A DNA stretch of 15,665 nucleotides from an uncultured Sphingomonadaceae bacterium (lineage in GTDB: Bacteria > Pseudomonadota > Alphaproteobacteria > Sphingomonadales > Sphingomonadaceae), in assembly GCA_938003725.1 (NCBI GenBank), contig CALKXX010000023.1, positions 1 through 15,665 of the forward strand, in the 5' to 3' direction. The notes beneath the pieces are model-generated. The model saw only the letters and a list, made by a program, of their open reading frames with translations. It made no database searches and had not been told where the DNA came from. Position 1 is the first letter of the stretch. The number at the start of each line of letters is the position of its first letter. Both the position numbers and the translations under genes were made by a program. Shown here in pieces: positions 7,758-14,146 of the stretch.

Positions 7758-7793
7758 GGGGCAAGTCTAGTTCATCCAAAGGGGATATGTTAA

Positions 7794-8111
7794 ATGACTA
7801 CCGAAACCAATTTCCGCAAAATGCTGGCTGTAGCTGGCGGTCTTGCACTTGCTGTACCTGCTCTTTCCGCTTGTGCTGAGCAAGCTGAAGACGCTGCTGC
7901 CGCGGCTGAGTGTGCCGCTTGTGCTGCTGGCTGTGCTGCATGTGCAGCCGCTTGTGCCGCTGGTTGTGCTGCTTGCGCCGCTGGCTGTGCTGCTTGCGCT
8001 GCTGGCTGTGCTGCTGCTTGTGCAGCAGGCTGTGCTGCTGAAGCCGCTGGTTGTGCTGCTGAAGCTGCTGGCTGTGCCGCTTGTGCAGCTGCCTGCGCAG
8101 CAACCGAGTAA
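7794..8111 (+). CDS. Ala/Cys-repeat lipoprotein, uncharacterised
   Basis: A 105-residue protein of unknown function with an extreme composition. Residues 8-26 form a lipoprotein signal peptide (RK, hydrophobic core, then L24-S25-A26-C27), so the mature protein would begin at acylated C27; Ala at +2 suggests outer-membrane sorting. A short acidic linker (AEQAEDAAAAAE) follows. Residues 40-103 contain only Ala (39), Cys (16), Gly (7) and Glu (2). Cys lie at 40, 43, 47, 50, 54, 58, 61, 65, 68, 72, 76, 80, 87, 94, 97 and 101, that is at steps of 3 or 4 with two steps of 7 where Glu83 and Glu90 fill the position. There are five CAAC motifs, and seven Cys are preceded by Gly. The basic unit is the heptad CAACAAG, so in a helix all thiols would line one face. 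The start is supported by AAAGGGGA ending 8 bases before ATG. No aromatic residue is present after Phe7. It is probably co-transcribed with the gene 18 bases downstream. Alternatives are a copper/zinc store, a redox buffer or a precursor peptide; none is proven. Confidence 0.8.
   Translation: MTTETNFRKMLAVAGGLALAVPALSACAEQAEDAAAAAECAACAAGCAACAAACAAGCAACAAGCAACAAGCAAACAAGCAAEAAGCAAEAAGCAACAAACAATE
7911..8096 (+). repeat. 21-bp (7-residue) degenerate tandem repeat inside the lipoprotein gene
   Basis: Encodes the C/A/G repeat. Copies share the amino-acid pattern but differ at third codon positions (GCT, GCC and GCA for Ala; TGT and TGC for Cys; GGC and GGT for Gly). Two copies have GAA (Glu) in place of a Cys codon. 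Confidence 0.85.
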
Positions 8112-8122
8112 GCTTAAGCTTA
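8109..8122. repeat. 14-bp perfect palindrome over the lipoprotein stop codon
   Basis: TAAGCTTAAGCTTA begins with the TAA stop and lies 7 bases before the TTG start of the next gene. As RNA it could pair between molecules or fold weakly. It might influence coupling of the two genes, or be chance. Confidence 0.5.
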
Positions 8123-8129
8123 TTCTGCA

Positions 8130-8756
8130 TTGGAAAATGCGTTAGAAAGGCTGTTTGAGCTCACGGGCCAGATAGCTAAGGAGGGCGTCTCGCTGGTACC
8201 CAGAGTGGTATCGGCGGACGCCCCTTTCGTTCAGTATCAACATTATCCCAAAGGGGATTGTGTCGCACCTGGCAACAAGTCGCGATGGTTTTACCACGCG
8301 CACAAGCCAGAAGAACGAGAAGCAGGCGAACATGGCCATTTTCACATGTTTCTGCCGCTGGATATGTTCAAGGGTATCGAACCCTACCACAAACCGCCAA
8401 GCAAACTGCCAAATGGCAAGAAAACGCAAGGCGTTGTTCATTTTGGCGCGTTGAGTTTTGGCATCGACGGGATGCCCATCAGCTGGTTTACCACCAATTA
8501 CTGGGTCACCTACGAGTATTTGATGCCGGCAGAAGCGATCGCATCACGGCTAAAACTCTTCAATATGAAGAATGCGCCAGGCGACCCGTTGGTAAACGAT
8601 TGGCTGACCGCTGCGGTGCAGCATTTTCAAGACCCGATTATCGACAATCTGCAAAAACGCGATGCACTTCTTCTGGAAAAACAAGAGGAACTTGGCCGCG
8701 CTGTGTACGAGGACAAATCCGTTGAGATCACATCACGAACGGCTTTCGATCTTTAG
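8130..8756 (+). CDS. His-rich cytoplasmic protein, DUF6969-like, partner of the Cys-repeat lipoprotein
   Basis: A 208-residue soluble protein without signal peptide or membrane segment. The only workable start is TTG 8130, because an in-frame stop lies at 8115 and no ATG occurs in frame nearby. No Shine-Dalgarno is evident, so translation probably depends on the gene ending 18 bases upstream. The N-terminal half has a striking cluster: YQHYPKGDC (H38, C44), SRWFYHAH (H56, H58), then EHGHFHMF (H68, H70, H72). Further His are at 87, 104 and 165. This layout looks like a metal site or an acid/base active site. The family resembles DUF6969 as I recall it; it has no known function. Residues about 100-130 (GVVHFGALSFGIDGMPISWFTTNYWVTYEY) are rich in aromatics and probably form beta strands. 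The C-terminus is helical and charged. Its stop overlaps the stop of the convergent flavin reductase gene. Confidence 0.8.
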   Translation: MENALERLFELTGQIAKEGVSLVPRVVSADAPFVQYQHYPKGDCVAPGNKSRWFYHAHKPEEREAGEHGHFHMFLPLDMFKGIEPYHKPPSKLPNGKKTQGVVHFGALSFGIDGMPISWFTTNYWVTYEYLMPAEAIASRLKLFNMKNAPGDPLVNDWLTAAVQHFQDPIIDNLQKRDALLLEKQEELGRAVYEDKSVEITSRTAFDL

Positions 8757-9727
8757 TTTTTTTCGGAATTCTCTTCTGTGGAATTCCAAAGATCCGGAAT
8801 ATCAGCACCGGTAAGTTCGATGATTTTTTTCAAAACCCTTTTTGTATCCGCCACTTCACGGTGCGAGAAATGGTCAAGCAGATCATCTTCGGCAGCTTTC
8901 GCGACCGCTAACGTTTCCATCAGATACTTCCGTCCTTTGGTCGTCAGTTCATAGCCGTCATCCGACATGTCAATCAGCATTCGTAGAGCCATCTGATCCA
9001 ATAATTCGGCATCTGGAGAGAAACCGGTGTGATCCAATCTTTCGGCTAGCTCGTTCTCTGATGCCGGCGCGTTCATACTCAAGACTGCGAGTGTCATATA
9101 TTCACGTTGCGAAAGGTTGAGTTCTTCCAGTTTCAAATGAGTTGGACGAGAGGATTGAAAATGCGCTCGTGAGATAAGGTACAGGAGGAAATCTTCTGTG
9201 AATCGGCCTTCGTCAATATCAACGGCATCAACTGGTTCGCTATTCAGTTTTGGCCGAGTTTCAGCATATTGACCGCCGTGAAATAGCAAAGGCAGTTCGT
9301 CTCTCTGATCAAAGTTCAGAACCTCGCCGATCAAGATAATATGATCACCACCTTCATATTGATGCATCGTCTTGCATTCGAAAAGGGCAGCATATTCATC
9401 GAGGATTGGTGATTCATTTTCGCCGGTTTTCCACGCTATCCCGGAAAACTTGTCACCGCCAGATTTCGCGAAAATATTGGATATGTCTTCTTGTTTGGAA
9501 GACAGCACATGGATCGCAAAATGTCCGCTGTTGCAAAATGCTACTTTTGAAAGAGAGTTTTTTGCGAGAGACCAAAGTACAAGAGGGGGATCAAGAGAGA
9601 CAGAATTAAAACTACTGGCTGTCACACCAACAGGCTCCCCTTCATCGGATAGCGTCGTGATAACAGTCACGCCAGTAGCAAAGGCGCCCAAAGCGTTCCG
9701 AAACTCAATTGCTTTTTTGTCAGCCAC
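8753..9727 (-). CDS. Flavin reductase (HpaC-like) fused to a C-terminal MarR-like winged-helix domain
   Basis: NAD(P)H:flavin oxidoreductase that supplies reduced flavin to a two-component monooxygenase. Residues about 1-160 are the flavin reductase domain: FRNALGAFATGVTVITT (9-25), GVTASSFNSVSLDPPLVL (34-51) and the GDHIILIGEV motif (127-136) with the conserved His. Residues about 175-305 form a winged-helix domain (LSQREYMTLAVLSMN, ENELAERLDHTGF, MLIDMSDDGYELTTKGRKYL). The same fusion and a similar length (about 315) are known for the reductase C1 of p-hydroxyphenylacetate 3-hydroxylase in Acinetobacter, where the MarR-like part inhibits the enzyme until an aromatic ligand binds. The start is GTG 9727, with CTGGAG ending 11 bases upstream. 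It lies 148 bases after the acyl-CoA dehydrogenase pair on the same strand. No monooxygenase component is in the window, so the substrate is unknown. Confidence 0.88.
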   Translation of the reverse strand: MADKKAIEFRNALGAFATGVTVITTLSDEGEPVGVTASSFNSVSLDPPLVLWSLAKNSLSKVAFCNSGHFAIHVLSSKQEDISNIFAKSGGDKFSGIAWKTGENESPILDEYAALFECKTMHQYEGGDHIILIGEVLNFDQRDELPLLFHGGQYAETRPKLNSEPVDAVDIDEGRFTEDFLLYLISRAHFQSSRPTHLKLEELNLSQREYMTLAVLSMNAPASENELAERLDHTGFSPDAELLDQMALRMLIDMSDDGYELTTKGRKYLMETLAVAKAAEDDLLDHFSHREVADTKRVLKKIIELTGADIPDLWNSTEENSEKN

Positions 9728-9768
9728 CAGAACTAAAACTCCAGAAATTTCGCTTGAACAATATTACC

Positions 9769-9807
9769 ATAAGGCGCTCAGCATAGCTGCAGCGTCAAGC
9801 AATGCAA
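9769..9807 (-). promoter_or_regulatory. Candidate promoter of the flavin reductase gene
   Basis: On the minus strand TTGACG (9798-9793) and CCTTAT (9774-9769) are 18 bases apart. An overlapping alternative is TTGCAT (9807-9802) with TATGCT (9785-9780), 16 bases apart. Either suggests transcription independent of the upstream dehydrogenases. Confidence 0.3.
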
Positions 9808-9875
9808 ATAGCTCTTAATTGAAGGATTCTGTTTTCCAAACCGTGATGCGCCCGAAACTATTCGGCTGTCGCAAC

Positions 9876-10967
9876 TCAAGCGTCGATAAGCCCTTGAAGG
9901 TGGGCCGCTTCGTTTCGTACTTTTTCGGGGCCGCCCAACAGTTGACGGTTTGCACCAATTCGCTTGAACCAGAAATGCAATCCCAAAAGGTCCGTGAAAC
10001 CCATACCGCCATGCACTTCGGTTGCGGTACGCGCAATGAAAGTGCCCACCTCTGCCAAATGTGATTTTGCAAGGCATGCCAGCAAAACCCCTTCATCATC
10101 ATCCGATTGCAAGGCATAGGCCGCATGCCAAACCAAGGCACGTGACGGCTCTAGTTTCGCGGCCATTTCCGCACACATATGTTTGACCGCCTGAAACGAC
10201 CCAATGACCCGGCCAAATTGTTCACGCTCCTTCGCATAGCCAACCGCAGCATCGATCATATATTGTGCTGCGCCAAGAGTATCTGCGGCCAACATGACGC
10301 GGCCAGCGGCAACCGTTTTATCAATGGTCTTTTCACCCTGTGTCTCAGCCGACAGCGGATCCAAAACGACATTGTCAAGCACGACTTCAGAATAGCACCT
10401 GGTTCGATCAATCGTTTTCATTTTCGAGATTGTTAGTCCAGCCGCATCGGCGTGGATGACATGCAATCTTCCTTCTGCGTCGGACAAAAGCAAATGACTT
10501 GCTTGCTCGGCCTCCAAAGCAAAGATCGTGGTTCCATTGACCATGGAGCCATCGAAGTTTAGCCGGGTATTGTCGCGTGCGCCGATATATTCATTGAACG
10601 CAACACCGAAATGAATTTTACCGGATGCAATTTTGGGTAGATATTCGGATTTCTGGACATCGGACCCCGCCGCCTCAATGGCGATGGCCGCCAATGTGCT
10701 TCCCAAAATAACGCCCGGAGAAACTGCATTGCCCAGGCATTCCTGTACAAGTGCAGCCTCCATGATCCCAAGTCCCGGACCGCCATAAGTTTCGGGGATG
10801 GTCAGACCGGAAATGCCCAGTTCAAGAAGCCCGTTATCTATTTCGCTGGAAGCACTGGAATCACCTTCTGCGTATTTCCTAACGGCGTCGAGCGGCGATA
10901 GGTCCGCCAGAATGGACCCGGTTGTCTGCTGCAACATTTGCTGTTCTTCTGTGAGTGCAAATTCCAT
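9876..10967 (-). CDS. Acyl-CoA dehydrogenase, small (probably non-catalytic) subunit
   Basis: A 363-residue acyl-CoA dehydrogenase fold: N-terminal helical domain, the middle beta domain, and the C-terminal signature YAKEREQFGRVIGSFQAVKH (244-263) with EVHGGMGFT (317-325). These are flavin and dimer contacts. No Glu is found at either known catalytic position: the segment aligned with the IVD/LCAD-type base reads VAAGRVMLAADTLG, and the C-terminal region lacks the EGT motif. In paired dehydrogenases (PimC/PimD, the actinobacterial ChsE complexes) one subunit lacks the base and the heterodimers share FAD sites, so I infer that this is the partner of the gene just upstream, 3 bases away. The substrate is unknown; PimD-like small subunits act on CoA esters of dicarboxylic or bulky acids. 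Confidence 0.88.
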   Translation of the reverse strand: MEFALTEEQQMLQQTTGSILADLSPLDAVRKYAEGDSSASSEIDNGLLELGISGLTIPETYGGPGLGIMEAALVQECLGNAVSPGVILGSTLAAIAIEAAGSDVQKSEYLPKIASGKIHFGVAFNEYIGARDNTRLNFDGSMVNGTTIFALEAEQASHLLLSDAEGRLHVIHADAAGLTISKMKTIDRTRCYSEVVLDNVVLDPLSAETQGEKTIDKTVAAGRVMLAADTLGAAQYMIDAAVGYAKEREQFGRVIGSFQAVKHMCAEMAAKLEPSRALVWHAAYALQSDDDEGVLLACLAKSHLAEVGTFIARTATEVHGGMGFTDLLGLHFWFKRIGANRQLLGGPEKVRNEAAHLQGLIDA

Positions 10968-10970
10968 TTC

Positions 10971-12173
10971 CTACACCCCCACCCTATTAGGGCCCGGCTT
11001 TGGTTCTCTAGGCATTCCAAGTCCACGTTCAGAGATGATGTTCTTTTGAATCTGTGCGGTCCCGCCGCCGATAATCAGGCCCAAATCATACATGAACCGC
11101 CATTGCCAGCTTCCGCGATCTCGAATGCGCGGTGTGTTACCGAACAACAATCCCAGTTCACCCATCACATCGTTGGCAAGTCCGGCAAGTTGATGGTTCA
11201 ATTCACATCCTTGCAGCTTGATGATCAGCCCTGCCATTCCCGCGCTTTCACCTTTTAGCGATGCCGTAGTCACCCGCATACCGTTGGCCTGCATCGCGTA
11301 AACCTCTGCCTGTAATTTTATGAGACGGTCCCGGAAAACTGCGCTGTCAATCAATCGCTCACTGTCGATGGTCTCTGCCTTCATCAATTCTATGATCGAA
11401 ATCAACCGGGCCTTTGCCGCATTGGGGTTACCAAGCATTCCGCGTTCATGCTTCAACGTACTATTGGCCACTCGCCACCCCTGCCCCGGCTCTCCAACAA
11501 TTTGGTCTTTTGGAACCCGCACATCGGTGAAGAAGACTTCATTGAAATTTGCGGCCCCCGTCATATCAACTAGCGGGCGGACTTCGATCCCCGGAATATC
11601 CATTGAAAATATAAGGTAGGAAATTCCGCCATGCTTGGGCGCGTCGGGATCGGTGCGCACCAGACAGAATATCATGTCCGCTTCTTTTGCCGTCGACGTC
11701 CATATCTTTTGCCCGTTGATGACATATTCATCACCGTCCAGCACGGCGGAGGTCCGCAAGTTCGCGAGATCCGACCCGGCCCCGGGCTCTGAATAGCCCT
11801 GACACCAGATCACCTCACCCCGCAGAGTTTTCGCAACCCAGTCTTGCTTTTGCTTCTCCGTGCCATTTTCCAACAATGTCGGCACCAACATGGATATCCC
11901 TTGATTTGCAGTCGGCGGCGGCGCCCCGGTTTTGGCGAAAGCCTCGGCGATCAAACGAGATTTCAAAATGTCCGGTTCTGCTCCGTAACCGCCATATTCT
12001 TTGGCAATTGTCCGGGCGGCATAGCCGTTTTCGATCAACTTCTTTTGCCACTGGAGTCGCCTTGTGTCTCGCATTCCCGCACCGCCACCAGGCCATTCAG
12101 CCTTATGTTCGATCAGAAAATTCGTTACCGTATCGCGAAACTCTTCATGGGCCGGACTTAACTGTAGATCCAT
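10971..12173 (-). CDS. Acyl-CoA dehydrogenase, large (catalytic) subunit
   Basis: A 400-residue FAD-dependent enzyme that introduces the alpha-beta double bond into an acyl-CoA. Visible: the ACAD signature CQGYSEPGAGSDLANL (124-139), the FAD/substrate-binding strand GQKIWTSTAKEADMIFCLVRT (154-173), and the C-terminal IIGGGTAQIQKNIISERGLG (367-386). In medium-chain enzymes the base is the Glu of EGT; here that position is Gly370 in GGGT. The likely base is E243 in LKHERGMLG, at the IVD/LCAD-type position on helix G (inference). It resembles the pimeloyl-CoA dehydrogenase large subunit PimC and the FadE partners of steroid side-chain degradation. It is the first gene of the minus-strand unit and diverges from bioF. 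Confidence 0.9.
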   Translation of the reverse strand: MDLQLSPAHEEFRDTVTNFLIEHKAEWPGGGAGMRDTRRLQWQKKLIENGYAARTIAKEYGGYGAEPDILKSRLIAEAFAKTGAPPPTANQGISMLVPTLLENGTEKQKQDWVAKTLRGEVIWCQGYSEPGAGSDLANLRTSAVLDGDEYVINGQKIWTSTAKEADMIFCLVRTDPDAPKHGGISYLIFSMDIPGIEVRPLVDMTGAANFNEVFFTDVRVPKDQIVGEPGQGWRVANSTLKHERGMLGNPNAAKARLISIIELMKAETIDSERLIDSAVFRDRLIKLQAEVYAMQANGMRVTTASLKGESAGMAGLIIKLQGCELNHQLAGLANDVMGELGLLFGNTPRIRDRGSWQWRFMYDLGLIIGGGTAQIQKNIISERGLGMPREPKPGPNRVGV

Positions 12174-12380
12174 TGCTCTGTATCCTATCGGAAAATATAT
12201 TCAGATTGATACTGTGCCTATATGTTTTGATTGAGAATTCAAGCGCACCTAGGTCACCAAGAGCCACCCAAACCTGACGATAAAATCCATAACCGATGTC
12301 GATTAGTACAATCAGCAATCCGAGATCAATTCCAAATTAGCTATGTTCAGTTTGCGAATCTCCATCTAAACTTAGAGGTA
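12174..12380. promoter_or_regulatory. Divergent promoter region between acyl-CoA dehydrogenase and biotin operon
   Basis: A 207-base A/T-rich region that must carry the promoters of both units. I looked for a BioR-type box (TTATMKATAA) and for a BirA-type operator and saw neither. An imperfect inverted repeat TTGATTGAGAATTCAA lies at about 12227-12242. No promoter can be called with confidence. Confidence 0.4.
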
Positions 12381-13499
12381 ATGTTACTCTCCTTTCTTCA
12401 GAGCGATTTGCGTAAACTCGGTCATAATTCTCGTCGGCGTTCGCTCTCGTCTCGAAGTGGCATTGATTTTTCATCCAATGACTATTTGGGATTGGCACAG
12501 TCACCGCGAATAGCAAATGCGATAAAAAAGGCTCTTGACGATGGCGTACCTGCGGGCTCTGGCGGTTCACGATTGCTGCGCGGAAACCATCCGCAACACG
12601 AAGCGCTTGAGGCGCAAGCAGCCGCTTTCTTTGGCACTGAACGTGCTCTGTTTTTCTCCACTGGGTTTGCCGCCAATATGGCCTTGCTTGCTACTTTGCC
12701 ACAGCGCGGTGATCTGGTCATTTATGATTCCCTGATACATGCAAGCGCCCACGAAGGAATGAAACTTGGCCGCGCGCAGTTCAAATCGTTTCCGCACGAC
12801 AACGCTTCGGCGGTCGAAGATACAATTATCGCTTGGCGAAAAGCGGGAGGCACTGGCTGCCCTTGGATCGTGGTTGAAAGCCTTTACAGCATGGATGGCG
12901 ATGTGGCGCCGCTCTCGGAACTCGTCGAAATTGCAAATCGAACAGACGCGATGATAATTATCGATGAAGCCCATGCAACGGGTGTCTTTGGGGAGAGCGG
13001 CAAAGGGCTCGGCGAACATTTACATAACGCGGAAAACATCATCAGCCTGCATACGTGCGGCAAGGCGTTGGGATGTGAAGGCGCACTTGTCTGCGGACCA
13101 AAGGTTGCTTGTGATTTCCTGATAAACCGAGGACGCGGCTTCATTTTCTCAACGGCTCCATCACCTTTGATGGCGAACGCGGTAAGAGAAAGCTTGAATA
13201 TACTGGCCGATGACCCGTCACTACGCAGCGCTTTGCATTCTAACATCAATTTTGCCGAACAGGTTCTGGCTCCTTTCGGGGTAAAACCAACGGGCACGCA
13301 AATCCTGCCGCTCGTAGTTGGACAGGATGATTTGGCGATGGATCTTTCCCAAAAGCTGTCAGACCGGGGCTTTGATATCCGTGCCATTCGGCCACCCACT
13401 GTTCCAGAAGGCACGGCCCGGTTAAGAATATCCTTGACCCTTAATGCGTCACAAAACGACATTAGACATCTGGCAGACGCTTTGGAGGCATGCATATGA
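12381..13499 (+). CDS. bioF: 8-amino-7-oxononanoate synthase BioF
   Basis: PLP enzyme that condenses pimeloyl-thioester with L-alanine to give KAPA, the first ring-building step of biotin synthesis. I place the start at ATG 12381, preceded by AGAGGT, which gives 372 residues, near the family norm of about 385. The frame is open from 12231, but those 50 extra codons do not resemble BioF. Motifs: FSSNDYLGLA (30-39), GSGGSRLLRGNHPQHEALE (59-77), SLYSMDGDVAPL (167-178), DEAHATGVFG (195-204, Asp for the PLP ring nitrogen) and the Schiff-base lysine K228 in HTCGKALGCEGAL. It is the first gene of the operon; its TGA overlaps the bioD start as ATGA. Confidence 0.93.
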   Translation: MLLSFLQSDLRKLGHNSRRRSLSSRSGIDFSSNDYLGLAQSPRIANAIKKALDDGVPAGSGGSRLLRGNHPQHEALEAQAAAFFGTERALFFSTGFAANMALLATLPQRGDLVIYDSLIHASAHEGMKLGRAQFKSFPHDNASAVEDTIIAWRKAGGTGCPWIVVESLYSMDGDVAPLSELVEIANRTDAMIIIDEAHATGVFGESGKGLGEHLHNAENIISLHTCGKALGCEGALVCGPKVACDFLINRGRGFIFSTAPSPLMANAVRESLNILADDPSLRSALHSNINFAEQVLAPFGVKPTGTQILPLVVGQDDLAMDLSQKLSDRGFDIRAIRPPTVPEGTARLRISLTLNASQNDIRHLADALEACI

Positions 13500-14146
13500 T
13501 GCGGCAAGATAGATTGGTTGTAACCGGGACCGATACTGACATTGGTAAAACGGTTTTTTCTGCGGCATTGGCGGATGCAATGGGCGCATTGTATTGGAAG
13601 CCGGTGCAGGCCGGGATCGAGGATGGCGGAGATAGCCAGCGGATCGGCGAACTTTCATTCCTTTCATCAGACCAAATTTTGCCCGAACGTTATCGCCTGA
13701 AAACGCCCTGCTCCCCCGATCTGGCTGCTGAAATTGATGGTATTTCGATCGATTATGATCATCTAAATCCACCGAATATAAATGGACGAATGATAATAGA
13801 GGGTGCTGGCGGTGCACTTGTTCCGCTGACCAAAGATAAGGTCTATGCCGATCTTTTTGCCCGCTGGAACTTCCCGGTGATAATCGTGGCAAGCACCCGA
13901 TTGGGTACAATCAACCATAGCTTGCTAACGATTGAAGCCTTGCGAAACCGGAATGTGACTATTCATGGCATAGCATTTATCGGAGATGAGCTACCCCACA
14001 GCGAAGATGCAATTTGTCGAATCGGCGACGTGAACCATTTGGGAAGATTACCATATTTGACCAACTTAACCCGCGATAACCTGCGAGACGCTTTTCGTAA
14101 GAATTTTGAAATCGACCGTTTCATATCGAAAGAGGAAATATCTTGA
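13496..14146 (+). CDS. bioD: Dethiobiotin synthetase BioD
   Basis: ATP-dependent carboxylase that closes the ureido ring of DAPA to give dethiobiotin. At 216 residues it has the usual length. The P-loop is GTDTDIGKTV (11-20), followed by KPVQAGIEDGGD, and by EGAGGALVPLT, the conserved glycine-rich substrate loop. Three in-frame ATGs lie close together (13490, 13496, 13499). I chose 13496 because GGAGG (13484-13488) is 7 bases away and the ATGA overlap with the bioF stop is typical of coupled genes. Its TGA overlaps the TTG of bioA. Confidence 0.93.
   Translation: MMRQDRLVVTGTDTDIGKTVFSAALADAMGALYWKPVQAGIEDGGDSQRIGELSFLSSDQILPERYRLKTPCSPDLAAEIDGISIDYDHLNPPNINGRMIIEGAGGALVPLTKDKVYADLFARWNFPVIIVASTRLGTINHSLLTIEALRNRNVTIHGIAFIGDELPHSEDAICRIGDVNHLGRLPYLTNLTRDNLRDAFRKNFEIDRFISKEEIS

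Noticed and set aside
7911..8096. CRISPR array or non-coding satellite
   Set aside because: There are no spacers. The 21-base units are in frame with a signal peptide and vary at synonymous positions.
7798..8130. Minus-strand Gln/His/Arg-rich frame opposite the Cys-repeat gene
   Set aside because: It arises from the complement of Ala and Cys codons. It lacks a ribosome binding site and starts inside the intergenic junction, while the plus strand has a Shine-Dalgarno and a lipobox.
12231..12380. N-terminal extension of BioF by 50 codons
   Set aside because: The extension does not resemble BioF, would place the gene well above the family length, and the internal ATG at 12381 has a good ribosome binding site.
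12174..12380. BioR or BirA operator upstream of bioF
   Set aside because: I found no sequence close to the TTATMKATAA box or to a BirA-type palindrome by eye; a motif scan could still reveal a degenerate site.
12884..13507. Minus-strand frame of 207 codons opposite bioF
   Set aside because: It is a shadow of the conserved bioF coding frame and shows no recognisable motif.
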